Counted from the first letter of the stretch, positions 1-9,209 are shown. The stretch: DNA of 64,000 bases from Shewanella sp. 1CM18E (GCF_023161665.1 NZ_JALNTW010000003.1:310001-374000); one strand, 5' to 3'. Numbers and translations are program-made. Notes: generated by a model not told the origin, from the sequence alone.

Positions 1-1020
1 ACTACCCATGATCTTAAATGTCACGAAATAAGCAAATAACGCAAGTACCGCTGTTTGCACCACTAAGATGATGAGTAGTGGAATAGCAAGGTCAAAAATT
101 TCCCATAGCTTGAGGTTCATTAGTGCCATTGATAAGAATAGGGCAAGCGAAACTGAACCCAGTACATCAACACACTCACTGTTTATTTTGTAGCTGCGAG
201 ACAGCTCAGTGCAGTTGGTAATAATCACGCCAATAAATAGCGCATAAACAAACTCCGGCATTTTTAACCAGCTTGCACCAACAACTTCAATAAGTGCGCT
301 AGTCCATTTAGCACCAGCCACACATAAAAGCATGATAAACAGTACTTCTAGTACGCTTTTAGCAGTCACTCTATCTTCTTCAAGCTGATCATAGGTAACC
401 AAATCTGGATGATCAGTGTGGTGATTACCTCCAATACCATAGCTAGATACGAGATTATTCTTGTTAATAAGGCGCTGGGCAACTGGGCCGCCGATAATGC
501 CGCCCATTACCAAACCAAAAGTAGCCGCCGCCATGGCAAACTCAAGCGTGTTAATGCCGTACTCGGTTTGGAAGGTATCAGCCCAAGCTGCACCTGTACC
601 ATGGCCACCCGATAGGGTAATCGAGCCTGCAATCAAGCCCATAAAGGACTCAAGCCCTAATAGGTTAGCCAGACTGACACCAACAATGTTTTGGATAACG
701 ATGAACAGGGAGGCGACACCTAAAAAGATAAACACCTTACTGCCACCTTTTAGCAATAGCTTATAATTTGCAGCTAACCCGACTGTACTGAAAAACATCA
801 GCATCAAGGTGTTTTGCATCGATAAGCTAAAGGCAACGGTTATATTGTTGAAGTGTAGGGCGGTGATCACTGCAGCAATAATAAGTCCACCTACGATGGG
901 CTCGGGAATATTATATTTTTTTAAAACAGGAATGTAACGATTGACCATGTGGCCGATAAATAGCACTAAAATTGCGACTAGAAACGATTCTAGCTCGCCA
1001 ATAGTAAAGACTGTATTCAT
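1..1020 (-). CDS. gltS: Sodium/glutamate symporter GltS (3' end cut by window edge)
   Basis: Inner-membrane carrier that imports glutamate together with sodium. The visible 340 codons read from an ATG at 1018-1020 (MNTVFTIGELESFLVAILVL) down to the first base of the window with no stop. GltS proteins are about 400 residues, so roughly the last 60 are missing. Family hallmarks seen are the N-terminal ESF-containing helix, the SGGHGTGAAW pore loop followed by the EYG segment, and a second re-entrant half near IGVIITN. Transmembrane helices run throughout. The gene stands alone; the next gene in the window has the same strand but its terminator and about 380 bases lie between. Function is confident from motif content; substrate is by family. 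Confidence 0.9.
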   Translation of the reverse strand, partial: MNTVFTIGELESFLVAILVLFIGHMVNRYIPVLKKYNIPEPIVGGLIIAAVITALHFNNITVAFSLSMQNTLMLMFFSTVGLAANYKLLLKGGSKVFIFLGVASLFIVIQNIVGVSLANLLGLESFMGLIAGSITLSGGHGTGAAWADTFQTEYGINTLEFAMAAATFGLVMGGIIGGPVAQRLINKNNLVSSYGIGGNHHTDHPDLVTYDQLEEDRVTAKSVLEVLFIMLLCVAGAKWTSALIEVVGASWLKMPEFVYALFIGVIITNCTELSRSYKINSECVDVLGSVSLALFLSMALMNLKLWEIFDLAIPLLIILVVQTAVLALFAYFVTFKIMGS

Positions 1021-1354
1021 ATGACTCCTAGCAAAATAGATAAAGGCGTTATAAAAAAACCTTGTTTTTGTTACTAAGTTTTTATTTTTGTTTGGTTATT
1101 TTTATATTGTCATGCCTATTTGGGGGCGAGCTATACTGCCACACTTATTTATCACTGGGATATCTCTTGCTGCCTATAAATTAAGCGTTTTAGATTAATC
1201 TTTATTTATATTTGAACTGGATAGCAGCTTTTATGGAGCTGAGAGGTATGTGGGCTAAGGAAATAGTGATATATGCTGTACTACGCAAAAACTAAATATT
1301 TGCGTCTTGATTGCGCAAGTTTTAAACAGGATTTGTCAGGTAAGGGACTTTTTA

Positions 1355-1390
1355 GTGTAAAAAGCCAGCTGTAAATAGCTGGCTTGTTAG
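1355..1390 (-). terminator. Rho-independent terminator of spo0M
   Basis: Perfect 9-bp stem AAGCCAGCT / AGCTGGCTT (1362-1370 with 1377-1385) and a 6-base loop. Read on the minus strand it ends in a run of T, just after the spo0M stop. The stretch 1021-1354 between it and gltS is AT-rich upstream DNA of gltS in which no gene or clear operator was seen. Confidence 0.8.
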
Positions 1391-1404
1391 TGTGGCTTTA
1401 TTTA

Positions 1405-2157
1405 TTAGCTAAGCAATCTTTCAATATAAGGTCTAACACTTGCTACGCTGTCACAATGATTTGGGATCGAAACGCTGTGATAACCATCACCTGAAAAGGC
1501 TCTGTCGATTTCAATCAGTACGCCAGTTTCTGCGCCGTTATCAACAAAGGTGACTTCTAGCTCTTTAGCACCAAAGAAAGAACGAGATTCAGGTTTAAAT
1601 TCGTATTCTTGATAACAAGGTAAGTGCGACGAAAAGTTTTGCGCACTGACATAGCCAACTTCAAGATCAGATTTAAATAAACGGTAGCCGCTGTTTTCTA
1701 TGAGTTCTAATACCGCAAGCTGGGTATTTGACGGCACAATGATTAATGGGTCTTTATCTGAGCCATCGATGCCATTTTTAATATCTAAGCCAGTTTGCAG
1801 CCATACTTTGGCAATACGCTGACCAAATAAGTTAGAGGCGGGGATCTCTGGATGCAGATCTAACTCAAATTGCTGAGTGATAGTTTCGCCAGGCTGAATC
1901 GTGATATCTAGGCTAGGTTGCCAGCTTTGCAGTATCAGGCTTTTGTTGTACTTAACTTCATTGTCACCGACTTCTTGCTCGGCTTTAGCTTCGGCCATAA
2001 TGGCAAATTCTAGACCGTTTAGCTGTTGCTCAACATCGCCGCCTTTAATGACGACTTCGATAGCAAAGGTATCACCGGCACGTAATTGTTCATCAAGTAA
2101 AATGGTATCAACGGTGGCTTTGCCAATACCAACACTGGCGAGAAGTTTTTTTAGCAT
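1405..2157 (-). CDS. spo0M: Spo0M-family arrestin-like protein
   Basis: A 250-residue cytosolic protein of the Spo0M family. The family is named after a Bacillus sporulation-control protein but is widespread in non-sporulating bacteria, where its role is unclear. The family has an arrestin-like beta-sandwich fold. Recognised by its start MLKKLLASVGIGKATVDT, the LRAGDTFAIEVVIKGGDVEQ strand pair and a C-terminal region with FFGAKELEVTF and DRAFSGDGYHSVSIP. No signal peptide or membrane segment. It lies downstream of the fusion nuclease gene on the same strand (137-base gap with a hairpin) and ends at a strong terminator. The function in this organism is not known; the family call is strong. Confidence 0.85.
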   Translation of the reverse strand: MLKKLLASVGIGKATVDTILLDEQLRAGDTFAIEVVIKGGDVEQQLNGLEFAIMAEAKAEQEVGDNEVKYNKSLILQSWQPSLDITIQPGETITQQFELDLHPEIPASNLFGQRIAKVWLQTGLDIKNGIDGSDKDPLIIVPSNTQLAVLELIENSGYRLFKSDLEVGYVSAQNFSSHLPCYQEYEFKPESRSFFGAKELEVTFVDNGAETGVLIEIDRAFSGDGYHSVSIPNHCDSVASVRPYIERLLS

Positions 2158-2256
2158 TTATCTTTCCTTGGATATAAACAAGCTTGAGGCTGACACTAGC
2201 ATTGCGTCTGCATAGTTTCAATTTCAGACTATTAAATATGGACTTTGAAGGTTTTT

Positions 2257-2286
2257 GTAAAGGCCTATTGTTATATAGGCCTTTCA
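2257..2286 (-). terminator. Probable terminator hairpin after the MBL fusion gene
   Basis: Inverted repeat AAAGGCCTAT / ATAGGCCTTT (2259-2268 with 2275-2284) just downstream of the stop of the minus-strand fusion gene and upstream of spo0M. The T run after the stem is short, so it may be a weak or partial terminator. Confidence 0.5.
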
Positions 2287-2294
2287 CCAAAGGG

Positions 2295-4523
2295 CTAAAT
2301 AAACAGTTTTTCTCCGTTCTGAGCAATTTGCACATTTGCAAACTTGTCGACAAACTTTTCAGCACAAAGTGTATGTACAGGCACTAACCGTTTGGCATTA
2401 ATGGTATTTGCAAACTCTTGCAGGTGTGTTGCATAGGCGTGTCCACTGGTGTGCGCATATTGCCACTCTAATTGGTATTGCTTAGACATGTCAGAGAAGG
2501 TTGGCTGCTTCTCTTGATAGCCTAACCACATGGAATAAATAAATTGTGGTTGCAGACCCTGTTCGATAAACCGATCAAGAAACTTTGGCATTTGAGAGGG
2601 GGAAATTCTAAATACGTAATCAGAGCCCGTTAATTTTTCAACATTGACATGACGCTGGCTATATTTGAGAAAATCAGTACCAAATTGTTGCTCTATTGCT
2701 TGGCGCTGCGAATAAGGAAATATCACTTTAAGATGATCGCCCTTGTGCGGCGGTAATCCTGGTGCGTGTTTTTTCAATGCATCGAGTAAGTAAAGCTGGT
2801 AAAGATCGATAACTAAGGTTTTACCTGTGCGCTTAGTGGCACTATATAGGCTCACTAGTCTGTCAATATTACTGCCTGACGCCGCAACAAATGCTGGACG
2901 ACTAGGGTGTGATAGCATGGTGACAAGATTTTCTTCTACGCTCGCTTCTGTTGGAAAGGCCTGCGAATGTCGTTCGTCTAACGTTGTGCCTTCGATCAGC
3001 ATAAGATCAGGCTGCTTAATACGTGAATATAAGTAATTATTTACTTTAGATTTACGGCCATGCCCTCGAAAATCACCAGTATAAAAAATTTGTTTGTTAT
3101 TTACTTCAACAAGTAAGCTACATGCTCCAAATGCTGAGTGATCCATCATGAAAGCAGTAATTGTAAAAGGCCCTACTTGGAAAGGTTCGCCTGGTGAAAA
3201 TTGCTGGCAATGCTTGAGCCGGTTAAATCTCAGTGCTTCGGGATAAAACATATTGCTTATCTGCATCATTGAGTAGCTACCATCGGATAGATAGATATTT
3301 GCCTCAGAAGGTAATGTATCAAGCAATCCATAATGGTCGGGATGCGCATGAGATAAAAGGTAGGCTAGCGGTGGATTTGGGTCCTGTTGCTGAATATCTA
3401 ACAAAACGCCGTTGTTTATCGATGGCTCAGCAATAAACTCAGGTTCAAGGGGCGTACCAGTGTTATCCATTATTGGCGAACCGTAATCTAATACAATTGA
3501 GTCGTCACCATGGTTGATTTTAATACAGCTACCGCCGATAGTGTCTGCACCGCGCATTATTGTTACCGATGTATGCACCTGATTGCTATTGATTTGTTGT
3601 TCTGGCTTAAAGTTATCGAGTTCAGTTGCAGAAAGGAGAATTCGTTCACTATCAGCTGTCATCACTTGCAAGCGAATTTGGGCATCAATTAATTTTTGCT
3701 GATGAGGTAACCAGCTATCTTTTTGAGCGTTTTTGGGATTATGTAAAAAGAGTAGCCTTGGCTCAGTATCTAAACCAAGCTGCAATGTACCTTTGGCTAC
3801 AGCTTCAATGGTTTTAGATACCTGTTTGCCGGCAAGCTGACAAATATGTGTTTGAACTTTACAAGCTGCAATATAAGCATTAATCACTTCTAATTGGTTT
3901 TTTTCTTCAGTCAGAAACTCCCGATATTTGCTAATCTGATTAATAACTTCAGGTTGGTCTATGCTTGAGCGACAGCGTGTGTCAGATGTTAGTTTTGCTT
4001 CCCAAAGAACTACTTTAGCTTGTTCTTGGTCTTCTTCAATAGTTACAAGGTCAATGCGGAAGCCTGAACCAGGTAAGCCCATTTCCATATCGATAATATT
4101 TTCATTAGCAGCCACAACTTGTTCTACAAATGTTTTTTCTTCACCCTTATGCTTCTTCGAACGTGCTATCCATAAGTCTAATGTTTCACTGCCAAGATAC
4201 TGTGCAAAATCTTTATTGCTTTCTGGATTGATGATGCAATTGTCATCACCGATCAATTTTGTGTATTTTTGGCTGGTGGCACTTTCAAATACATACTTAA
4301 TATGTTGTTCTGAACGTAGTAGGTTATTTTGAGTGAACCCTACTTTTGCAATCGCTTGACCTTGATGATAAAAGTTGAGATAGCCATCGCGTACAGCTAG
4401 CCTAAGGCCTGTTTCTCCTAGTTCCTTACCACTTGGCTTTAGCCTAATGAGTAGTTCCTCCCACCAGGCAGGGGCTTGTTGTAACTTTTCAATCGCAAAT
4501 TTTCGAGCAAACTTTGTTGTCAT
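2295..4523 (-). CDS. PD-(D/E)XK-like domain fused to an MBL/beta-CASP metallo-hydrolase
   Basis: Predicted two-part nuclease of 742 residues. ATG at 4523 is preferred over a TTG at 4538 because a GAGAA ribosome site lies just upstream of it. Residues 1-310 contain GSGFRIDLV with D158 and then LWEAK with E175-x-K177, the D...ExK layout of PD-(D/E)XK nucleases. Residues 320-742 form a metallo-beta-lactamase domain with SHAHPDH (H392, H394, D396, H397), YTGDFRGHGRK, and the beta-CASP-type motifs HTSGH and VPVHTLCAEKF near the end, as in RNase J and CPSF-like RNases. No signal peptide or membrane helix, so cytosolic. Nothing around it is a recognised defence or RNA-processing partner. The MBL call is strong; the N-terminal nuclease assignment is by motif only, and the biological role is unknown. 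Confidence 0.8.
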   Translation of the reverse strand: MTTKFARKFAIEKLQQAPAWWEELLIRLKPSGKELGETGLRLAVRDGYLNFYHQGQAIAKVGFTQNNLLRSEQHIKYVFESATSQKYTKLIGDDNCIINPESNKDFAQYLGSETLDLWIARSKKHKGEEKTFVEQVVAANENIIDMEMGLPGSGFRIDLVTIEEDQEQAKVVLWEAKLTSDTRCRSSIDQPEVINQISKYREFLTEEKNQLEVINAYIAACKVQTHICQLAGKQVSKTIEAVAKGTLQLGLDTEPRLLFLHNPKNAQKDSWLPHQQKLIDAQIRLQVMTADSERILLSATELDNFKPEQQINSNQVHTSVTIMRGADTIGGSCIKINHGDDSIVLDYGSPIMDNTGTPLEPEFIAEPSINNGVLLDIQQQDPNPPLAYLLSHAHPDHYGLLDTLPSEANIYLSDGSYSMMQISNMFYPEALRFNRLKHCQQFSPGEPFQVGPFTITAFMMDHSAFGACSLLVEVNNKQIFYTGDFRGHGRKSKVNNYLYSRIKQPDLMLIEGTTLDERHSQAFPTEASVEENLVTMLSHPSRPAFVAASGSNIDRLVSLYSATKRTGKTLVIDLYQLYLLDALKKHAPGLPPHKGDHLKVIFPYSQRQAIEQQFGTDFLKYSQRHVNVEKLTGSDYVFRISPSQMPKFLDRFIEQGLQPQFIYSMWLGYQEKQPTFSDMSKQYQLEWQYAHTSGHAYATHLQEFANTINAKRLVPVHTLCAEKFVDKFANVQIAQNGEKLFI

Positions 4524-4829
4524 TTTTATTGTTCTCAATCACTTTAATAAACAAAATATAATTTGTACTACTGGAGGTATAAATCTGATTTTTAAGCTAT
4601 TAAATTCACCTTTTATTTTTCTCCTCCCTATATATTCAGATCAGGGCGTCAGAAATTAAGCGAGCAATGCCATATATTTTCATTTTGTGATGAGTGTTTT
4701 GTTTTACAGAGCAGAAGTTCTAGTGTTTAGAGCAAATATTGAGCTAGTTTAGATGTTGCGCATTTATTTAGTTAAAAGAGTGAACTTAATATGCCTAATA
4801 GATAGATATGTGATCAGTATCACTCATGT

Positions 4830-4853
4830 TTGACACTGTCAGTGCTCTACAAT
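4830..4853 (+). promoter_or_regulatory. Possible promoter/operator upstream of the purine permease
   Basis: TTGACA at 4830-4835 begins two overlapping palindromes, TGACA-C-TGTCA (4831-4841) and CACTG-T-CAGTG, followed by TACAAT at 4848. The spacing between TTGACA and TACAAT is too short for a standard pair, so only the dyad itself is firm. A PurR-like half site GCAAACGT lies further down at 4935-4942 but its second half does not match. Confidence 0.3.
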
Positions 4854-4942
4854 AGCGCCCCTTTCGTTACCTAAACCGAAATTGTTTAATCGTTATCTTC
4901 AGAATACCTATTCTGGGGATTAAGTGCGCGCGCCGCAAACGT

Positions 4943-4969
4943 AAAAATGGCGATAAATAAGCCATTTTT
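4943..4969 (+). promoter_or_regulatory. Leader hairpin (attenuator-like) before the purine permease
   Basis: Perfect 9-bp stem AAAAATGGC / GCCATTTTT with a 9-base loop, ending in five T, 40 bases upstream of the permease ATG and with no gene ending just before it. A terminator-shaped hairpin inside a leader suggests attenuation or an unrecognised riboswitch. No purine-riboswitch core sequence was recognised in the preceding 150 bases. Confidence 0.4.
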
Positions 4970-5009
4970 GCTGTGGCAACAGTGAAGTTAAGATGGAAAT
5001 AATCTAGTT

Positions 5010-6410
5010 ATGAGTACGCCAAGTCATACACCGCACAGCGATGTAAAAGCTGCAACAACTGCAACAACGAATAGTGCAGTAAGTTTCAGTGAAGTACCTG
5101 CAAAGTCAGGCGTGTTAGAGCGCTTTTTTAAATTATCGGCCCACAACACGAGTGTTTCAACTGAGGTGATTGCCGGTATCACTACCTTTATGACCATGGT
5201 GTACATTGTATTTGTGAACCCACAAATCTTGTCTGCAGCGGGGATGGATGCCAGTGCGGTATTTGTGGTGACCTGTATGATCAGCGCCATTGGCTGTATC
5301 GCTATGGGCTTAATTGCAAACCTGCCTATCGCCCTGGCTCCTGCAATGGGTCTTAATGCCTTTTTCGCTTTTTCTGTGGTTGTGGGGATGGGCGTAAGCT
5401 GGCAAATAGGTATGGGTACTATCTTCTGGGGCGCGGTGTGTTTTGCCATCGTATCGTTACTTGGGATCCGCTCTTGGATCTTAACTAACATTCCAAAGTG
5501 TCTGCGTATCGGTATTCCAAGTGGTATTGGTTTACTGATTGCTATGGTCGGTTTTAGTAACGCCGGTATTGTGGTGGCAAGCTCTGCAACCATGATTACT
5601 GTGGGTGACTTAAGCTCACTAGAATGTGTATTAGGTGCACTAGGCTTCTTTATTATCGTGATATTAGCCTCACGTGGTATCCATTCTGCTGTGCTTATTT
5701 CAATTGCAGTCGTGACTGCGATTGCCGCCTTGATGGGCGATATTGAGTACACTGGCATCGTGTCTATGCCGCCAAGTATTAGCAACACCTTTGGTCAGCT
5801 AGACTTAGCTGGATCACTTGATGTCGCGCTAATGGGGGTGATTTTCTCGTTTGCGCTGGTTAGCTTATTTGATAGTTCTGGCACCATGATTGGTGTAACC
5901 GAAAAATGCGGTTTTACCGACAAGCGCGGTCGTTTCCCGCGTATGAAGCAAGCCTTGATTACCGACTCAGCAACCTCTGTGGTTGGCGCTTATATGGGCA
6001 CATCAACGGTTACCGCTTATATTGAAAGCTCTGCTGGTGTGGCTGCGGGTGGTCGTACTGGTCTAGCCGCGATTGTGGCGGGACTATTGTTTATCTTAGT
6101 GATCTTCTTCTCGCCATTAGCGGCAATGGTGCCGGGTTACGCGGTTGCGGGCGCGCTGGTTTATGTGGGCATTTTGATGTCTTCAGAGCTAGCTAAAATC
6201 GATGGTAAAGACTTAACAGAGTCGGCTCCAGCCTTTATCACAGCAGTGATGATGCCGTTTACTTTCTCGATTACTGAAGGCGTTGCAGCAGGCTTTATTA
6301 CTTACTGCGTGCTAAAAGCGGGTACTAACCGCTGGCGTGAAATTCACCCTGGTGTTGCCTTAGTGGCACTGCTATTTATCATCAAGTTTGCCTTTGTTGA
6401 TGGTCACTAA
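5010..6410 (+). CDS. Purine (guanine/hypoxanthine or adenine) permease, AzgA-like
   Basis: A 466-residue inner-membrane permease of the NCS2/AzgA branch, which imports purine bases with protons. After a polar Ala/Thr-rich N terminus the protein shows ERFFKLSAHNTSVSTEVIAG and TFMTMVYIVFVNPQIL, typical of the family. Further hallmarks are the LAPAMGLNAFFAF helix, SLFDSSGTMIGV and GTSTVTAYIESSAGVAAGGR, which carries the substrate-loop residues. About 12 or more hydrophobic segments are present. It converges on guanine deaminase, with a shared terminator between them, which supports a role in guanine salvage. Which purine it prefers cannot be decided from sequence alone. Confidence 0.9.
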   Translation: MSTPSHTPHSDVKAATTATTNSAVSFSEVPAKSGVLERFFKLSAHNTSVSTEVIAGITTFMTMVYIVFVNPQILSAAGMDASAVFVVTCMISAIGCIAMGLIANLPIALAPAMGLNAFFAFSVVVGMGVSWQIGMGTIFWGAVCFAIVSLLGIRSWILTNIPKCLRIGIPSGIGLLIAMVGFSNAGIVVASSATMITVGDLSSLECVLGALGFFIIVILASRGIHSAVLISIAVVTAIAALMGDIEYTGIVSMPPSISNTFGQLDLAGSLDVALMGVIFSFALVSLFDSSGTMIGVTEKCGFTDKRGRFPRMKQALITDSATSVVGAYMGTSTVTAYIESSAGVAAGGRTGLAAIVAGLLFILVIFFSPLAAMVPGYAVAGALVYVGILMSSELAKIDGKDLTESAPAFITAVMMPFTFSITEGVAAGFITYCVLKAGTNRWREIHPGVALVALLFIIKFAFVDGH

Positions 6411-6442
6411 GCGCAATCGCAAATGTCCGGATGATACGTAAA

Positions 6443-6480
6443 TTAAAAGGCTCAGCAGATTAACCTGTTGAGCCTTTTTT
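6443..6480 (+). terminator. Terminator between permease and guanine deaminase
   Basis: Stem AAAAGGCTCA...TGAGCCTTTT with inner CAG/CTG pairing, followed by six T on the plus strand. Because the left side begins with A residues it can also serve the converging minus-strand gene. Confidence 0.85.
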
Positions 6481-6506
6481 AATGACTTTTGTTATCGCTA
6501 AACGGT

Positions 6507-7871
6507 TTACTTCTCTATCACCAATTGGCCTTTAACCCACACCTTACAGATGTTTTGACGGTTATTGAGGGTAATGATTTTCTCTAGCTTGTCTTTAGCG
6601 CTGTCCATCTCATCAATAATAAAGATATTACTATCGCTAACTGCGGTATCAACCACCAAGGCATCAAACTCAAACCCAGGTTGGAACAAACCCACTTTGG
6701 CATCAATCGCTTGACCGCCACCGACGGTCGCCATCCAGTAAGACTCTAAAAATGAGATACGACTGCCACTTTCACCACGAGTATCGGCTGCTAAGTATGT
6801 TGAAGTCCCGTCTTCTCGTACGCGTGAGTGGTTAACTGCATCAAGGCAAGTGTGGAAGATTGATGGGATTGGCGCGCCTGCTAAGTCACTGCCTAGACCG
6901 CACTTTAACTCGTTATCTAAGATCTCGCGGGTCTGCATCGCCGCATTGGCAAAGTACATGTTTGATAACGGGCAGTGGGCAATACTGGCGCCGGTTTCTT
7001 TAATGATGGCGTGATCAGCTGGGGTTAAGAAAATCGAGTGTGCAAGAATGGTTTTATTGGTCATTAAACCAAAATCACGATAGATCTCAGCATCGGTTTT
7101 GCCATACATTTGTTGGCTATAATCACGCGCCCAATCGCTTTCAGAGCAATGGGTTTGTACGTGACATTGGTATTTTTGCGCAAGTTCGCCTAGACCTTGT
7201 AGCATCTCGCTGGTACAGCTTGGTACAAAGCGCGGGGTTAACACTGGCGAGACTAATTGTTGCTCATTACCTTCAAGAGCCAATACTTGTTGGATGAAAT
7301 CTTCAGTTTCAACTAATGCATCAGCAGTAGAAGCTTCAATATAAAATGGCGGACACTGGCTTGCTTCATCCATATTCACCTTGCCGACAAAGCCACGTTG
7401 ACCTTGCTTTAAGCATTCGCGAGCCAGCTCAACAGAGCTGTCTTTATGAATAGTGGCAAAGTACACCGCGCTGGTGGTGCCGTTGGCAAGCAGTGACTTC
7501 ACTAAGCTTGGATATATTTGCTTGGTAAAGTCCATGTCAGCAAATTTGGCTTCTAATGGGAAAGTGTAGTCTTGTAGCCAATCGTAAAGCGGCAAATCTA
7601 AGCCTTTACCCGCTTGTGGGAATTGCGCCGCATGCACGTGCAAATCAACCATGCCAGGCATTAAGTACTGAGTTGAAGAGAGTTCAATTAGCTGATTGTT
7701 GCTGGATAATGTGCTGACTTGCGCTTGGAAGTCAGCATCCGTTTCGGTTGTAACTGAAACGATAGTGCCTTGGTTATTCACCTGAATTAATGCTTGTTGC
7801 GCGTACTCAAAATCACCTTTGGTTGGGCAATGAAAATATTGTCCTAGAACTGCAAATTTAATCTCAGACAT
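6507..7871 (-). CDS. guaD: Guanine deaminase
   Basis: Cytosolic zinc amidohydrolase that converts guanine to xanthine and ammonia in purine salvage. 454 residues, the usual length. Metal-binding and catalytic motifs are all visible: MVDLHVHAAQ (H78, H80), TPRFVPSC, THCSES, the AHSIFL segment, AHCPLSN and GLGSDLAG with the catalytic Asp. The start ATG at 7869-7871 gives MSEIKFAVLGQYFHCP, matching the family N terminus. It converges on the purine permease at 5010-6410, so uptake and deamination of guanine are encoded side by side although on opposite strands. The 307 bases upstream, shared with the divergent small gene at 8179, must hold its promoter; no operator was recognised there. Confidence 0.94.
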   Translation of the reverse strand: MSEIKFAVLGQYFHCPTKGDFEYAQQALIQVNNQGTIVSVTTETDADFQAQVSTLSSNNQLIELSSTQYLMPGMVDLHVHAAQFPQAGKGLDLPLYDWLQDYTFPLEAKFADMDFTKQIYPSLVKSLLANGTTSAVYFATIHKDSSVELARECLKQGQRGFVGKVNMDEASQCPPFYIEASTADALVETEDFIQQVLALEGNEQQLVSPVLTPRFVPSCTSEMLQGLGELAQKYQCHVQTHCSESDWARDYSQQMYGKTDAEIYRDFGLMTNKTILAHSIFLTPADHAIIKETGASIAHCPLSNMYFANAAMQTREILDNELKCGLGSDLAGAPIPSIFHTCLDAVNHSRVREDGTSTYLAADTRGESGSRISFLESYWMATVGGGQAIDAKVGLFQPGFEFDALVVDTAVSDSNIFIIDEMDSAKDKLEKIITLNNRQNICKVWVKGQLVIEK

Positions 7872-8178
7872 CTTGCTGTATCCATCTTTTTTGTGTGTAG
7901 GGTCTATGCCGCGCGAGTATTACATGAGCACATTGAAAGTTAATAAATTAAACCGTGAAGTGTGACCAAGCTAATAGACTAAATAAGCATGCGCTTAAAT
8001 TACATGCAGTTGCTTATCTCCTTGAGGGCACCCGCTGTTTTGTTATTTATGCTGCAGTCTTTTAATCTTTGGCTATGATCTGTAAAGTACGCTGCATAGT
8101 GTATACAGGGCTAAAAGCCTTGTAGTTGATGGCTTTCATAAATAGCTGTCGTAGATAGCGCAGATAAGAGTATTAACG

Positions 8179-8427
8179 ATGAGTGACGAGCAAAACGTAA
8201 TTGATAACCTAGACGACCTAAGACGCTTTTTAGTTTCAGTTGAAACCGGTGGTTTGGGTCTTCAAGGTGTGGAAGGGGTTGGCATGGCAACCAATAATGC
8301 TGATGGACGTCACTTTGTTGCCGTGTTTGATGCTAACCACAAACTATTACACGCACGTTGGGTAACCGATGAAGTGTATGAGACAGGTAAAGAGATGGTA
8401 CGCGATGGCGTAATGGGCAAGCACTAA
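8179..8427 (+). CDS. Small conserved protein of unknown function (82 aa)
   Basis: Short soluble protein starting MSDEQNVIDNLDDLRRFL, with a Gly-rich middle (TGGLGLQGVEGVGMATNNAD) and a C-terminal part predicted as strand plus helix. No signal peptide, membrane segment or known domain was recognised. It is free-standing, has its own terminator at 8458-8487, and the coding frame is open with ordinary codon use, which supports a real gene. I cannot assign a function. Confidence 0.65.
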   Translation: MSDEQNVIDNLDDLRRFLVSVETGGLGLQGVEGVGMATNNADGRHFVAVFDANHKLLHARWVTDEVYETGKEMVRDGVMGKH

Positions 8428-8457
8428 GCACTCGCTTATTGCTATTTTGATTGCCAT

Positions 8458-8487
8458 TGAAGCCTAAGCAGTATGCTTGGGCTTTTT
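8458..8487 (+). terminator. Rho-independent terminator
   Basis: Stem AAGCCTAAGCA / TGCTTGGGCTT with a tight loop followed by six T, 30 bases after the small gene. Confidence 0.8.
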
Positions 8488-8652
8488 TATGACGATAAAG
8501 TGGGCGCAGCATACAAAACTATAATTCTGCTCTCAGTCTTTTAATCAAGGTGAGATTATACTTCTGCGCGAATTTATGGATAGAAATGTTCCCTACCAAG
8601 CAGTGCTATTCAATCCCAATATGCACCATATTAAAATTAGAAAGGTCTTTTG

Positions 8653-9138
8653 ATGCAAACCGCTGAATACTTTATTAAACACCTTGAGTTAGAACAACAT
8701 GTCGAAGGTGGTTATTTCCGCTCATCTTATCGCTCAGATCAAAACTTTGACGACACTCGTGCATTATGGACTAGCATTTATTTCTTATTACGTACTGGTG
8801 AGGTGTCGAACTTTCATCGCTTAACTGCTGATGAGATGTGGTATTTCCACGCTGGTGAGTCATTGACGATTTATATGATTGATGAGCAAGGCGTACTAAC
8901 CACTGCGCAATTAGGCCTTGATTTAGCGGCGGGTGAGCGACCACAATTCTTAGTGCCTAAGGGCTGCATTTTTGGCTCTGCAATGAACAAGCCGGGCTTT
9001 TCGTTAGTGGGCTGCATGGTGTCACCGGGCTTTACTTTTGATGACTTTGAGTTGTTTAGCCAAGAGACATTGTTAACAGATTACCCGCAGCACGAAGAAG
9101 TGATTAAGCGTTTAAGTCGCTGTGGTGTTGGCAGCTAA
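8653..9138 (+). CDS. Cupin-fold protein of the DUF985 family
   Basis: A 161-residue single-domain cupin. ATG at 8653 follows an AAAGG ribosome site; a TTG one codon earlier is less likely. Family features are HVEGGYFRSSYRS at the N terminus, SIYFLLRTGEVSNFHRL, DEMWYFHAGESL and VPKGCIFGSAM, with a final PGFTFDDFELF. The His and Glu residues in NFHRL and WYFHAGE are the probable metal or ligand site. Proteins of this family are often annotated as sugar- or metabolite-binding cupins, but no reaction is established that I can apply here. It is monocistronic, ending at a perfect hairpin. Confidence 0.85.
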   Translation: MQTAEYFIKHLELEQHVEGGYFRSSYRSDQNFDDTRALWTSIYFLLRTGEVSNFHRLTADEMWYFHAGESLTIYMIDEQGVLTTAQLGLDLAAGERPQFLVPKGCIFGSAMNKPGFSLVGCMVSPGFTFDDFELFSQETLLTDYPQHEEVIKRLSRCGVGS

Positions 9139-9157
9139 GTTTAAATCTGTTGATAAA

Positions 9158-9186
9158 CATAACGCCAGTAAAGACTGGCGTTATTT
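9158..9186. terminator. Bidirectional terminator
   Basis: Perfect stem AACGCCAGT / ACTGGCGTT with loop AAAG between the converging cupin and glutathione transferase genes. Confidence 0.75.
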
Positions 9187-9209
9187 ATAGGTAAGCATAC
9201 ACAGAGTCA

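Noticed and set aside
461..766. Two plus-strand frames at 409-766
   Set aside because: They lie opposite the truncated gltS, which has clear family motifs.
4933..4948. PurR operator before the purine permease
   Set aside because: Only the left half matches the consensus; the right half does not.
5024..5788. 254-codon minus-strand open frame
   Set aside because: It lies entirely opposite the purine permease, has no family resemblance and reads like a reverse-frame shadow.
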